This document shows, piece by piece, positions 53,501-63,239 of a stretch of DNA of 64,000 bases (positions are counted from its first letter, which is position 1; each line of letters starts with the position of its first letter). The DNA is taken from contig CP102405.1 of NCBI GenBank assembly GCA_024628785.1, positions 1,860,001 through 1,924,000 on the forward strand, in the 5' to 3' direction. Both the position numbers and the translations under genes were made by a program. A model generated the notes under the pieces. It ran no database searches. It was not told the DNA's origin and saw only the letters and a list, made by a program, of their open reading frames with translations. The stretch comes from Fusobacteria bacterium ZRK30 (GTDB taxonomy: Bacteria; Fusobacteriota; Fusobacteriia; Fusobacteriales; Fusobacteriaceae).

Positions 53501-55040
53501 TTCCCTTTATCTCCACTTCTCCCTGGCCTAAAAGCAGATCTTTATTAGCATAATCATAGATCACTTTAACATTGTTTTTGGTGGAATAATATTCACCATT
53601 ATATTTTATCTCTACATCTTTAGTTCCTATACTGGAAATCCCGAATATTTGTCTGTTCAGATCTATCTCCCCACCTATCTTCAATATATCTGAATAGAGG
53701 GTATAATCAATTTTCTCAGTATTTAGATCATATTTAAAATTACCATTTAACTCTTTTAATTTTAAAGGGCTCTTCCTATTTAAAATACTGAAGTTCAGGT
53801 CTAAAATATCTTCGTCGTAGGATCCGTTCAGCAAGGTGTACCCCTCACTCCCATCATAATTCATAAAAAATCTCAAATCTTTTAATCTTACCTGATCTCC
53901 AGACAAAACTATACTTCCCTTAAGATCTTTTACCTCTGCACCTTTAATATTCAAAGTATCTAATCTCAGATAGTTGTCCAAAGTTAAGTTGAAATCCTTA
54001 TCAAAATTAAATTTTAACCTTAGATATGAAACGTTGAAATCTCCCAGGTCATCCAATTTTTTCTTCAGGGTATCATCGAATAAGGTTACTTTTTTAATAT
54101 CTTCTTTATTCAAATCACTGGCCGTTATATTCATCTCTACATTATCCGGGAGATATTCTAAGGAAAATTCAACATTTTTCTCCTCCATCTTACCATCTAA
54201 TTTTAATTTTATCCTCTCACCTAAAAAATCCACTCCTCCATGGATATCCGTTGCCACCCCATCATATGCACTAGTTTTAAAACTGGCTTTGGATAGGTAA
54301 GCATCTCCCCACAAACCATCACTATCTATGGTTAAGTCCAGATCTGCTTTTCCTCCTAAGTAGTTTGTATATTCATCTACATAGGCATACTGCATTAGGT
54401 CTTGATCAATATCCCCATTTTTTAATTTAATGGTCATAGAGTATTCTTTTTCATAGTTAGTGAAGGAATAATCAACCATCTCATCACCTTCAGTATTATA
54501 AAACCTCAGGTCGATTCCATGGGTATCATCAAAACTGACATATCCGTCTACATTATTTACAAACTTATTTATAGGTTTTTCATAATAATTGTCCTGAAAC
54601 AACAGCTTTCCATTAGTTACTGTAATAATATCTATAGGTACTCCTGCTTTTCCAGGGCTTCCAGTAGCAAAAATATCCACTATGTTTACATCTCTATTTT
54701 TATCTACTGCAATATATAGATATGGATTTTCAGCACTGATCTCTGTAATTTTCCCCCTCAGGAGGTCTTTTATAGAGTATCGCAGGATAAGCTTAGGAGC
54801 ATAGAGTACAGTTACCCCCTTATCGTCTTTTAAGACTGCATCATCTACAACAATGAGACCAAATGTGGAAAGATCAGAGGTTGTATGGGATATATCAGCT
54901 AAAAAATACTTTAAAGAGATATCTACCATTTTATCAAAGTTATCCCTGACAGTAATGTACAATGGAACAGTTATCAACATTAAAACCAGTACCGAGGAAG
55001 CAATGAAGCTTTTTCGGTATTTCATGATAAGTTTTTTCAT
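50592..55040 (-). CDS. tamB: TamB-family (DUF490) translocation/lipid-transfer protein
   Basis: 1482 residues. One N-terminal signal anchor (about 10-30), then a very long beta-rich taco-like region of repeated amphipathic strands, and the C-terminal TamB domain (about 1150-1482; e.g. VVLNANSTIANEDVYINISGEYPN, GASIDAENPIYKDKL). It spans the periplasm and helps move phospholipids or assemble outer-membrane proteins. Its position directly before bamA, without a TamA gene, suggests it may work with BamA here. Confidence 0.93.
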   Translation of the reverse strand: MKKLIMKYRKSFIASSVLVLMLITVPLYITVRDNFDKMVDISLKYFLADISHTTSDLSTFGLIVVDDAVLKDDKGVTVLYAPKLILRYSIKDLLRGKITEISAENPYLYIAVDKNRDVNIVDIFATGSPGKAGVPIDIITVTNGKLLFQDNYYEKPINKFVNNVDGYVSFDDTHGIDLRFYNTEGDEMVDYSFTNYEKEYSMTIKLKNGDIDQDLMQYAYVDEYTNYLGGKADLDLTIDSDGLWGDAYLSKASFKTSAYDGVATDIHGGVDFLGERIKLKLDGKMEEKNVEFSLEYLPDNVEMNITASDLNKEDIKKVTLFDDTLKKKLDDLGDFNVSYLRLKFNFDKDFNLTLDNYLRLDTLNIKGAEVKDLKGSIVLSGDQVRLKDLRFFMNYDGSEGYTLLNGSYDEDILDLNFSILNRKSPLKLKELNGNFKYDLNTEKIDYTLYSDILKIGGEIDLNRQIFGISSIGTKDVEIKYNGEYYSTKNNVKVIYDYANKDLLLGQGEVEIKGKDSLRSLALNFTNNGNRIYFNKINLFYNELHLSANGYLNIDDLSYNFDYTGKNLKIENFISVDDLETGIDFDGTFIGEKEKFSLISNVESKSGRYGVSYKDIRGRLRVVNNGKVGADFDGYLGEVSYDNVEFKDFKVGLNYSNDVFKVSELRNNLLTIVGDYNIINQTLDFDYKIRGIKENKIKLLEKYGFKMDLEDVDGSLKGQTKDLKIKLYSTNAWVQYENLPKIYLKGGIRFYDQKIYFDEFKVGENNIGGYYNVSSKNFRLKVNLLENNLAEYYGDVNLKYRLTGEVVLWGTPDNISGVLKTFADNVYLRGRKLPNLKMVSTYKGGNLGKLDKSGHMDINSVTISSEKGDKLLNGGGWIDLSQNKLSFKIKDILDVENLKEYSETQDISGKLKTDISVDGSFNDLKYDLNIDSKVILIDGNKLENLKVDLHGDLKELRLKELSLSYHNNKLTSRGEINFKDFDYSLNIKSNEIDLSFLNIFSFSEYINKIKGIATIDVEINSKNNYGEFKVKDLSAEMPKYGIFIDKVNTQVVLDKKLVKIDYFKGKINNGDIKMEGYLKIPAFEGIEKQDSQVSKLDYRLNLVLDKVDYSYQDKINLVLSSDAVFTKNKVTGDFIINSGEILGIPDVKDTEVSNIASQIKEKEVIRRSRELGSDFEIKTVEDDGPSIDIDINLKTESPIKLKISKLTYTSIVENIYGDLDIDGNLKLKNKEISYNGMVSIDDGSIVLNNNLFYLSTATAKFIKTEAESVSFHPIVVLNANSTIANEDVYINISGEYPNLQIQMSTGSGLNEDEIGSLLTFHNVSDEKNTNVVVKDVLDREISDKLFSPISSEIASVLKIEKFQISSDLVAYEYEGGTYKDTGTLGLGASIDAENPIYKDKLYWKAKARWGASKYYDNVTEYDFALDHRITKNLSWGGGVGKIPEGRARTGDTLINYHIDLSWRKKYKNLEQIILNIFLLGGEE

Positions 55041-55146
55041 AGCTTCCCCCTTTTTTTATTTAAAATTCAAAAGTTCTTAACTCTTTCATCAGTAACAACC
55101 TCTATTTTTTTGTTGGCTCGTATCTGGAATTTTTTAATTCCGACTA

Positions 55147-55851
55147 TTATAGTGGTCTTTTAAGTGGTATTCCTGCTCTTCTTGGATATTTCCTGTCAGT
55201 CTCCTCCATTTTTTTTATTTCAAATATATATCTTGCATCTCCACAAAATGGTAATTTTAATTCATCTACTTTTACTATTTCACTGTTTAATATTTCAAAT
55301 GCATTTTTCGAGTATTCCAACTCCTCCTGATAGTCCATTTTTTGGGCTAAAAATGTAGCCCCGACCTTTAGAAAGGGAACCATATATTCCAGTATCACAT
55401 TAAACTTTGATACTCCCCTGCATAACCCAAGGTCATAAGTTTCTCTCTTATTTTCCAGTTTTATATAATCTTCCGCTCTCATATTTACCACTTCTACATT
55501 GGATAGATTTAATTTTTCTGCCACCATCTCTAAAAAATTTGTTTTTTTACTTACAGAATCCATCAGAGTGAAGTTTATATCAGGATTGGCAATGGCTAAT
55601 ACCATCCCAGGAAACCCTGCTCCTGTTCCTATATCCATAGCTTTTTTAACACCAAAAGGTATCTTAGTTTGCAGTAATAAAGAATCTAAAAAATGTTTTT
55701 CATACATAGTTTTTTCATCTCTGATAGCTGTTAAGTTGGTGTGTTTGTTGGTCTCTAACAATAAGTTCCCATACTCTAATAACATATCTACTGTAGCTTC
55801 ATCTAATTCCAGTCCTATTTTTTTTAGTCCTTCATAAAAAAATTCTTTCAT
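55147..55851 (-). CDS. rsmG: 16S rRNA (guanine-527 N7) methyltransferase
   Basis: 234 residues from the ATG at 55851; AGAGGTG lies in the end of mnmG just ahead, and the upstream GTG (55863) would place this site inside the gene. SAM-binding motif AMDIGTGAGFPGMVLAI and the catalytic-region VVNMRAEDY are present. It methylates 16S rRNA in the decoding region. It follows mnmG with a single base between stop and start, the classic gidA-gidB pair. Confidence 0.95.
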   Translation of the reverse strand: MKEFFYEGLKKIGLELDEATVDMLLEYGNLLLETNKHTNLTAIRDEKTMYEKHFLDSLLLQTKIPFGVKKAMDIGTGAGFPGMVLAIANPDINFTLMDSVSKKTNFLEMVAEKLNLSNVEVVNMRAEDYIKLENKRETYDLGLCRGVSKFNVILEYMVPFLKVGATFLAQKMDYQEELEYSKNAFEILNSEIVKVDELKLPFCGDARYIFEIKKMEETDRKYPRRAGIPLKRPL

Positions 55852-55852
55852 C

Positions 55853-57742
55853 TTATTTGTCACCTCTTATCTTTAAAACCATAAGTAATACAGATATATC
55901 TGCCGGGGATACACCAGATATCCTAGAAGCCTGCCCTATATTTAAAGGTTTTTTCTCTATTAATTTTTCCTTGGCTTCACCAGTTATTCCGCTAACTACA
56001 TCATAATCGAAATCTTTAGGAATTAATCTTTCTTCCAGTGCTTTATGCTTTTCTATCATCTTTAATGATTTTTTTATATACCCGTCATATTTAACCTGAA
56101 CCTCTACCTGGTATTCAGTATCCTCAGGATATTCTCCTAATTCAAATCCATCTATAATTTCAGCGATATATTTAATATCTTTATAATCTAATCTAGGTCT
56201 TTTCAATAGTTCTAACAAGGTAGTTCCTGATTTCAGGTCCCCACTATTTTTCTTGATCAACACCTCTGCAATTCTTTTGTTACTAGATCCTAAATTTAAA
56301 GATAATTTTTCAATGATCTCTAAAACATCTTTTTTCTTCTTTTCTACTAAGTTATAAGTCGCTTCATCTAATAATCCTGCTTCGTAACCTATTTTAGAAA
56401 GTCTAAGATCAGCGTTATCCTCTCTTAGAAGAAGTCTGTATTCACTTCTAGCAGTAAACATTCTATATGGTTCATTGGTTCCCTTAGTTACCAGATCATC
56501 TACTAAGGTTCCTAGGTATGAGTCTGCTCTATCCAATATGATAGGCTCTTTACCCTGTAATTTTCTAGCTGCATTCATCCCGGCTAAAAGTCCCTGCCCG
56601 GCAGCTTCTTCATACCCAGAAGTTCCATTGATTTGTCCTGCTAAAAATAGATTTTCTACTTTTTTAGTCTCTAAACTATATTGTAATTCTTCAGGCAACA
56701 CATAATCATACTCTATGGCATAGGCATATCTCATGATCTTTGCCTCTTCTAATCCATAGATATTTTTTACCATCTTCTCTTGAACTTCTGCAGGAAGTGA
56801 AGTTGAAAATCCACTTATATATACTTCATTGGTTCCATAACCCTCTTTTTCTAAAAACAGATGATGTTTTTCCTTCTCCTGGTATCTAAATACCTTATCT
56901 TCGATAGACGGGCAATATCTCGGCCCTGTTCCCTCGATAGTTCCGTTAAATAGAGGTGACTTAGATTTGTTTTTAGTTATTACATTGTGTACATCTGGGT
57001 TTGTATATGTTACATAACACGGGATTTGCTCCCTTCCTTCCACATCTTCATTCAAAGTTCTATTGGAAAACTTTAAAAGTTGTTCAAAATTCCCCGGCTG
57101 CTCCTCTAACCTGTCAAAGTTCATACTTCTAAAATCAATTCTTGGAGGAGTTCCTGTCTTAAATCTTCCCAACTCTAATCCTGCTTTTTTTAGTGATAGA
57201 GGCAGTTCATTTGACGGTAATTCTCCCATCCTTCCACCTTGAAACTTTTTATCTCCAATATGGATAAGACCTCTCATAAACGTTCCTGCCGCTATGATAA
57301 CTGTCTTAGCTGAGTAAGTTACTCCTTCTTGAGTTTTTATACCTACAACTTTATTATCCTCTACTACCAGCTCAGTTACCATTCCCTGGATAGAATCTAA
57401 ATTTTCTGTATTCTCTATAGTTTTTTTCATCTCCATATGATAACTCTGCTTATCGGCCTGAGCCCGGAGAGATCTTACCGCTGGTCCTTTCTTTGTATTT
57501 AAAACTCTTATTTGTACAAAAGTTTTGTCGATATTTCTCCCCATCTCTCCACCGAGAGCATCTATCTCCTTTACCAAATGAGATTTGGCAGGCCCTCCGA
57601 TAGACGGATTACAAGACATTACTCCTATATTATCCAAAGTTATACTAAATATCGCTGTTTTCATTCCCATTCTTGCAGATGCTAAGGCTGCTTCACAACC
57701 TGCATGTCCTGCTCCTACTACTATTACATCAAATTCATGCAT
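55853..57742 (-). CDS. mnmG: tRNA U34 carboxymethylaminomethyl modification enzyme
   Basis: 629 residues, equal to E. coli MnmG. FAD motif [19 protein letters not shown] at the N-terminus, [26 protein letters not shown] loop, and the C-terminal helical domain that docks MnmE. It modifies wobble uridine with MnmE. Good ribosome site before the ATG. Confidence 0.96.
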   Translation of the reverse strand: MHEFDVIVVGAGHAGCEAALASARMGMKTAIFSITLDNIGVMSCNPSIGGPAKSHLVKEIDALGGEMGRNIDKTFVQIRVLNTKKGPAVRSLRAQADKQSYHMEMKKTIENTENLDSIQGMVTELVVEDNKVVGIKTQEGVTYSAKTVIIAAGTFMRGLIHIGDKKFQGGRMGELPSNELPLSLKKAGLELGRFKTGTPPRIDFRSMNFDRLEEQPGNFEQLLKFSNRTLNEDVEGREQIPCYVTYTNPDVHNVITKNKSKSPLFNGTIEGTGPRYCPSIEDKVFRYQEKEKHHLFLEKEGYGTNEVYISGFSTSLPAEVQEKMVKNIYGLEEAKIMRYAYAIEYDYVLPEELQYSLETKKVENLFLAGQINGTSGYEEAAGQGLLAGMNAARKLQGKEPIILDRADSYLGTLVDDLVTKGTNEPYRMFTARSEYRLLLREDNADLRLSKIGYEAGLLDEATYNLVEKKKKDVLEIIEKLSLNLGSSNKRIAEVLIKKNSGDLKSGTTLLELLKRPRLDYKDIKYIAEIIDGFELGEYPEDTEYQVEVQVKYDGYIKKSLKMIEKHKALEERLIPKDFDYDVVSGITGEAKEKLIEKKPLNIGQASRISGVSPADISVLLMVLKIRGDK

Positions 57743-57757
57743 TATTTTTCTCCTTAT

Positions 57758-58417
57758 TTACTTTAAATTTTCTAATTCTCTGGCTGTTTTAGAATCAGTG
57801 ATAACCAAGAGTGTATCACCTTTTTCAATAACACTTGTTGCTCTAGGGCTTGAATTCAGTTCTCCATTACTTTTTTTTATGCCCACTATATTTATATTAT
57901 ATGAATCTCTTACAGCTAATTCCATTAAATTTTTCCCCAGAAATGATGGAGGAGCTTTAAACTCTACTAATAAAAAATCTTTTGAAAATCTCATATGCTC
58001 CATCATGTTAGGCTCCATAGCCAGCATAGCTATCCTATGTCCCATATATTCTTCCGGGTATATCACCTCATCGGCACCTATTTTTTTCAGTACTTTCCCG
58101 TGACTCTTACTGACTGCCTTGGCTATAATTTTTTTAACACCTAATTCCTTCAAATTTAAAGTTGTCATGATGCTTGCCTGAATATTACTTCCTATTCCTA
58201 TAAAGGCTATATCAAAATTACTGGCACCTATCTCCTTCAATGCGTTTTCATCGGTAGCATCAAGTATCAGGGCATTATCCACTAGATTATTATTTATAGC
58301 TTCCTGGACCAACTCCTCATTTGTATCTATTGCCAGGACCTCACTATCAGCTTCATAGAGTGTCTGTGCAATGCTCGATCCAAACCTCCCTAGTCCTATA
58401 ACTAAATAGTTCTTCAT
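57758..58417 (-). CDS. trkA: Potassium uptake regulator TrkA/KtrA
   Basis: 219 residues: one RCK_N domain with the NAD-binding start NYLVIGLGRFGSSIAQTL and one RCK_C domain. The size is that of KtrA (single unit), not of the double E. coli TrkA. It binds nucleotide and gates the membrane subunit encoded 36 bp upstream. Confidence 0.93.
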   Translation of the reverse strand: MKNYLVIGLGRFGSSIAQTLYEADSEVLAIDTNEELVQEAINNNLVDNALILDATDENALKEIGASNFDIAFIGIGSNIQASIMTTLNLKELGVKKIIAKAVSKSHGKVLKKIGADEVIYPEEYMGHRIAMLAMEPNMMEHMRFSKDFLLVEFKAPPSFLGKNLMELAVRDSYNINIVGIKKSNGELNSSPRATSVIEKGDTLLVITDSKTARELENLK

Positions 58418-58452
58418 TTTTATCTCAACTCCTAGATTTTTTCTAAATTAAT

Positions 58453-59868
58453 TTACCCTATAAGTATATTTTCCTGTGGATATTTATAGGACCTAACTTT
58501 AATTTTTTCACTGAATGCCAGCATAAATGTAAGGGGTCCTACTCTTCCTATCAGCATAGTTAAAATTAATAATATCCTTCCGAACACATTCAGGTCTGCT
58601 GTTATTCCCTGGGATACTCCTACAGTTGCAAAAGCTGACATAACTTCAAAGATAACCTTATCTAAAGTTAGGTTACTGGTATGTACCACAGCATTTCCAT
58701 GTACAGATCCTTGTAAGACAGCATCTGCCAGATCTTTTATAGAGGTCATCTCATTGGTCATCAATATCAAAAATACTACCACAGTAATATATATTAAAGA
58801 TATTATTAAGATAGCCATAGCCCTGTGTAAAACTTCCCATGGAACACGCCTGTTGGATACAACAAGATCCTTTTCATTTCTCACAACTACCATTACATAA
58901 AACATTATTATCCCAAAAGTTGTAGTTTTTAATCCTCCACCTGTAGAACCAGGTGAAGCTCCTATAAACATCAAAATTAAGAATAAAAACAGTGTTGAAG
59001 GTCTCAAATTCTCCATTGGAATGGAGTTAAATCCAGCTGTTCTGGTAGTTACACTTTGAAAAAAAGAATTAGTCAATGCATCTATTATCCCCATGTTCCC
59101 GATGGTTCCCGGGTTACTTCTTTCAAATACAAAAAACACTATAGTCCCACTCAAAGTTAAGAAAAGACTGATAGAAATAGCTAATTTAGAAGTTAAATTA
59201 TATGTTTTTTTACCTGTCTTATAGTAGTTTATAGTAGAGTTAATAACTGCAAATCCAATTCCACCTAAAGATATTAAGATTGCAATGGTCAGGGTCACTG
59301 TCATATTACCAGAATACCTGACTACACTGTCTGAAAAAAGTGAGAATCCGGCATTACAAAATGCAGATACTGAATGAAATATTCCATATATCATAGCTTT
59401 TTTTAATGGCATGGTACTGGCAAACCCAAAGGTCAAAAAGACAGCTCCTATGATCTCTATCCCTATTACTATCAACACGATCCGCTTTAAAAACTTTATT
59501 ACTCCTCCAATGGTGTAGGTATTGAGGTCCTCCTTTAATATTTTTCTCTCCTGGTAACTTATTTGTTTCCCTATCAAGGTAAAAACTAATGTTGAAAAAG
59601 TCATTATTCCAAGTCCGCCTAATTGGATCAATATCAATATTATCGATTTCCCAAAGGGACTGAAAACCATACTTACATCAACCAATGAGAGGCCTGTCAC
59701 TGAAACTGCAGATGTAGCTGTAAATAATGCCGTCAAAATACTTATATCCTGACCTTCTTTTACTGCAATGGGCAGTGAAAGAAAAAATGTACCTATAAGT
59801 ATTATAACTATAAATGACATCACTAAAATCTTAGACGGTAGTATCCTTCTAAAAGATATTTTTTTCAT
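58453..59868 (-). CDS. trkH: Potassium uptake permease TrkH/KtrB
   Basis: 471 residues with four M1-P-M2 repeats. Selectivity-filter-like loops are seen in SAVSVTGLS, SAFCNAGFS, TRTAGFNS and the GNAVVHTSN/FATVGVSQGI region. It imports K+ with Na+ or H+. First gene of the long block. AGGAGGAAAAG precedes the ATG. Confidence 0.93.
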   Translation of the reverse strand: MKKISFRRILPSKILVMSFIVIILIGTFFLSLPIAVKEGQDISILTALFTATSAVSVTGLSLVDVSMVFSPFGKSIILILIQLGGLGIMTFSTLVFTLIGKQISYQERKILKEDLNTYTIGGVIKFLKRIVLIVIGIEIIGAVFLTFGFASTMPLKKAMIYGIFHSVSAFCNAGFSLFSDSVVRYSGNMTVTLTIAILISLGGIGFAVINSTINYYKTGKKTYNLTSKLAISISLFLTLSGTIVFFVFERSNPGTIGNMGIIDALTNSFFQSVTTRTAGFNSIPMENLRPSTLFLFLILMFIGASPGSTGGGLKTTTFGIIMFYVMVVVRNEKDLVVSNRRVPWEVLHRAMAILIISLIYITVVVFLILMTNEMTSIKDLADAVLQGSVHGNAVVHTSNLTLDKVIFEVMSAFATVGVSQGITADLNVFGRILLILTMLIGRVGPLTFMLAFSEKIKVRSYKYPQENILIG

Positions 59869-60003
59869 CTTTTCCTCCTAACTATTTGTTCTAACCTATT
59901 GTTCTTTTATTTATATTTTTTTGGACTCTAACTTAATTATTATACCTAATTTTTCCCCTCCTTTCAAGGAATACTATTATTTAAGGTAGGTTTTTTAACC
60001 ATA

Positions 60004-60035
60004 AAAAAAAGAATCCCTTAAAAAGAGATTCTTTT
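60004..60035 (-). terminator. Terminator after pepT
   Basis: AAAAGAATCTC..GGGATTCTTTTTT in minus sense, followed by more T; it lies 30 nt past the pepT stop. Confidence 0.75.
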
Positions 60036-60063
60036 AGGTAGTTATTTGATATAATTATTTTTT

Positions 60064-61284
60064 TTATCTTTTTGCAACATTTTCACTGATCTTCACTATT
60101 ACTTCAACAGCTCTTTCCATAGATGAAACAGGTATATATTCATACTGCCCATGGAAATTATGACCCCCTGTAAATATATTAGGGCATGGCAGTCCCATAT
60201 AAGATAATCTAGCTCCATCTGTTCCACCTCTAACAGGTTTTATAACAGGTTCTATTCCCAACTCAATCATAGAATCACGGGCTATGTCAAAGACTTCCAT
60301 CTTTTCTTCTATCTTTTCCTTCATATTGTAATAACTGTCAGTAAGTTCTAACTCAATAACATTGTTATATTTTTTATTCAATAGTTCTACAGCCTGACCT
60401 ATAAATTCTTTTTTCTCCAGGAATTTTTCCATATCATGATCTCTGATAATATAATCTAACTTTGCACCGGATATATCCCCACTCATCTCACATAACATAT
60501 AAAACCCTTCATATCCTTCGGTGAATTCAGGACGCTGGTTTACCGGTAATAAATTATGAAGTTCCATTCCTATTTGAAGGGCATTGACTAACTGATCTTT
60601 AGCAGTCCCTGGATGCACACTTCTACCTGTTATTTTTATCTTAGCACTTGCAGCATTGAAGTTTTCATATTCTACCTCTCCCAATCTACCACCATCGATA
60701 GTATAGGCAAATTCAGCTCCAAATTTTTCCACATCAAATAAATTTGCTCCTCTTCCTATCTCCTCATCAGGTGTAAATCCTATTCTGATCTTTCCATGTT
60801 TTATCTCAGGATGATCCATCAAATATTCCATAGCTGTTAATATTTCAGCAATACCAGCCTTGTCATCTGCTCCTAAAAGAGTAGTCCCGTCAGTAGTAAT
60901 AAGAGTCTCACCTATATATGAATCCAGCTCCTTAAAATCATTAGGAGACAGAACTATGTTTTTTTCCTCATTTAATACTATATCCCCGCCATTGTAATCT
61001 ACAAATTTAGGTTTTATATCTTTTCCTGAAAATGCAGGTGCAGTATCCATATGTGCTACAAAACCAAAAGTCGGGATGTCTTTATCGGTATTACTAGGCA
61101 GAGTTGCCATTAAATATCCATTTTCATCCAATGTTACTTCTTCTAGTCCCAATCCAATCATCTCATCTTTTAAAAAGACAGCCAGTTTCAATTGCTTTTC
61201 TGTACTCGGGCATGTTGCTGAGTTTTCATCTGATTCTGTATCAAATTTCACATAATTTATAAATCTTTCTACTAGTTTTGACAT
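60064..61284 (-). CDS. pepT: Peptidase T (aminotripeptidase)
   Basis: 406 residues from the ATG at 61284 (GGGGGATAT ahead; E. coli 408). M20 zinc peptidase: VAHMDTAPAFSG, LLGADDKAGIAEI, TPDEEIGRGA and the C-terminal HNFHGQYEYIP metal ligands. It removes the first residue of tripeptides in the cytoplasm, the final step of peptide use. Confidence 0.95.
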   Translation of the reverse strand: MSKLVERFINYVKFDTESDENSATCPSTEKQLKLAVFLKDEMIGLGLEEVTLDENGYLMATLPSNTDKDIPTFGFVAHMDTAPAFSGKDIKPKFVDYNGGDIVLNEEKNIVLSPNDFKELDSYIGETLITTDGTTLLGADDKAGIAEILTAMEYLMDHPEIKHGKIRIGFTPDEEIGRGANLFDVEKFGAEFAYTIDGGRLGEVEYENFNAASAKIKITGRSVHPGTAKDQLVNALQIGMELHNLLPVNQRPEFTEGYEGFYMLCEMSGDISGAKLDYIIRDHDMEKFLEKKEFIGQAVELLNKKYNNVIELELTDSYYNMKEKIEEKMEVFDIARDSMIELGIEPVIKPVRGGTDGARLSYMGLPCPNIFTGGHNFHGQYEYIPVSSMERAVEVIVKISENVAKR

Positions 61285-61390
61285 TTTTATATCCCCCATT
61301 TTTTTCATTTTTTCTATAATCTAATATAGTCAGTATAAAATATACCACATTTATACGAAATTTATACCTAAATAAGCAAATAAATTAAGA

Positions 61391-61915
61391 TTATTTCCAA
61401 TTTATAGTTATAAGTTTACCCTTAAATTTAATATTTTTATATTCCCTGTCCAATATTTCTATAAAATCATACTTATCTAAGACATAATCCTTGTTGTTTA
61501 AATTAAAGGTTGATCCATTATCCAGAGAGAATATAAAGGTATTTTCATCGGTAAATAAATTATTTTTACCGCAAATTTTATTTACATTGACCTCTATATT
61601 TAGAGGATTCCATATCAAATTAAAGTCTAAAACTTGTTTTTCATTTTCAGATCTTATCTCATCCTTCCCGTCAAAGAAAAAAGTATCATCTTCATAAAGA
61701 TCTATGATTTTATTTTTTCTGGTCAATCTCACTTTATTCTCAAGTATTATTAAGATCCTCTTATATCCTGAGAAATCTGAAAATTTACTGGATCCAGGTT
61801 CTATAGATGCACTGGATATTCTTATATTAAAATCTTTCATATCTCTATAGAGTTCCTTTGTGATCCCGCCGCTCCATCTATTCCCTGCTGTCTCCTCTAG
61901 ATTCTTTTTTTTCAT
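61391..61915 (-). CDS. hutD: HutD-family protein
   Basis: 174 residues from the ATG at 61915. The HutD pattern is clear: GNRWSGGITKEL at the start, IRISSASIEPGSSKFSDFSGYKR and VLDFNLIWNPLNIEV. It is a cupin-fold protein that in pseudomonads limits histidine-utilisation gene expression. No other hut gene is within the window, so it is either separated from its pathway or does something else here. Confidence 0.85.
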   Translation of the reverse strand: MKKKNLEETAGNRWSGGITKELYRDMKDFNIRISSASIEPGSSKFSDFSGYKRILIILENKVRLTRKNKIIDLYEDDTFFFDGKDEIRSENEKQVLDFNLIWNPLNIEVNVNKICGKNNLFTDENTFIFSLDNGSTFNLNNKDYVLDKYDFIEILDREYKNIKFKGKLITINWK

Positions 61916-61944
61916 AAACAACTCCTCTAAAATTAAATATCTGT

Positions 61945-62811
61945 CTATTTAAATTTTGAAATGCATATTCCTCCTAAGACTAAAAACATCCCCACTGCCC
62001 CGCTGACAGTTATTACCTCATTTAAAAATAATGTACCGATTATTGCTGTTGTAGGTATCTCAACCAAACTGATGATACTGGCTTTTACCACAGGAATATA
62101 GTTTATTGCTTTTAAAAATAAGAAAAATGCAATTCCTGTAGGTAACAGACCCAATAAAAGAGAGGTAGCTATTATATGGTTGTCGCTGTATTCTGACACT
62201 AAATTTCCAAAATCACAGAATGCAAATACCACTATAGCTCCTATACCAAAAGCATATGAAGTTATTACCTCACTGTCATATTTCCCTTCTAATTTTTTAC
62301 TGAATATAGGAAACAAACCATAGGTTATCCCTGACAAAATACCAAAACCAATTCCAACTACATCAAAATTTACTTTTTTTATATCTCCGTTAACTATTAC
62401 AAATATACATCCGATCAGAGTAACAGCCAGCGAAATTAAATTAAATTTTGTAAGTTTTTCCTTGAAGACAAAGCTTGAAAATATCATTGTAAATAAAGGA
62501 CCTGTACAAATCAATAATGTAGCTACTATAGATCCTGATATATTCACAGCGTTATAATAAAATATATTTGTACAGGCCTGGGTTATTACTCCAATAATCA
62601 ATATATATACAAACCCTTTTTTATCTATTTTTAACTTTTCTTTCCCTTTTTTGCATAAAAAAATAGCCGTCAATAAAAAACCAAAAAACAACCTATTGAA
62701 CGCTATCTCATAGGGGGTTAATCCCAGACTTCCCAAAACTACTCCTAACCCTCCCATTGTTGCCCAAATTACACCTGCTAGTAAGGCAAAAAAACAGCCT
62801 TTTCTTTCCAT
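61945..62811 (-). CDS. EamA/DMT-family transporter
   Basis: 288 residues with 10 helices in two EamA repeats (start GCFFALLAGVIWATMGGLG and second repeat around 150). The family exports or exchanges amino acids and other metabolites. Being 29 bp before the HutD gene suggests they share a transcript. The substrate is unknown. Confidence 0.88.
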   Translation of the reverse strand: MERKGCFFALLAGVIWATMGGLGVVLGSLGLTPYEIAFNRLFFGFLLTAIFLCKKGKEKLKIDKKGFVYILIIGVITQACTNIFYYNAVNISGSIVATLLICTGPLFTMIFSSFVFKEKLTKFNLISLAVTLIGCIFVIVNGDIKKVNFDVVGIGFGILSGITYGLFPIFSKKLEGKYDSEVITSYAFGIGAIVVFAFCDFGNLVSEYSDNHIIATSLLLGLLPTGIAFFLFLKAINYIPVVKASIISLVEIPTTAIIGTLFLNEVITVSGAVGMFLVLGGICISKFK

Positions 62812-63239
62812 GATTATCCCCTCCTTTTTATACCCGAATAGTACTCCAAAGTTATAAAATAAGCAACCTATTTTTTACTTATTTTTCATCTTTTTTTCGA
62901 CCTATTTATAGGGTGAATAATCACTGCTTTTCTACCCTTTATTTTCAATATGACAATGGAGGTTTCTCTTCATTTTTAACAGCTGATATACAATGTTTCC
63001 TATATGAATTTTTAAAATAAAATTACAACTTTTTATTTCTCATAATATATAATCTTTATTTATTTCTCATTTTAATTTTCTTGAGAGGTTCACATTTAAA
63101 ATTGATTCTATTTTTAGATTTAATTTTAGTATTTGTGAAATTTTCATCAGAAGTAAGAGTTTATTCAAATAAATTAGTAAATAAATACTCTTTGGAGTAT
63201 AATCATCTTAAAAACTACATATTCAACAGGGAGTGAGTC
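62812..63239. other. 428-bp intergenic region
   Basis: No ORF with a ribosome site and no RNA I recognise. At its right end TATAAT (63198-63203) overlaps a small hairpin (ATACTC-TTTG-GAGTAT) and may be the promoter of the next gene; no good -35 box is seen. Confidence 0.5.

Noticed and set aside
53974-54300. 108-codon ORF antisense to tamB
   Set aside because: It lies fully within the tamB coding region; low GC and Lys/Asn-rich codons produce such mirror frames, and no ribosome site is present.
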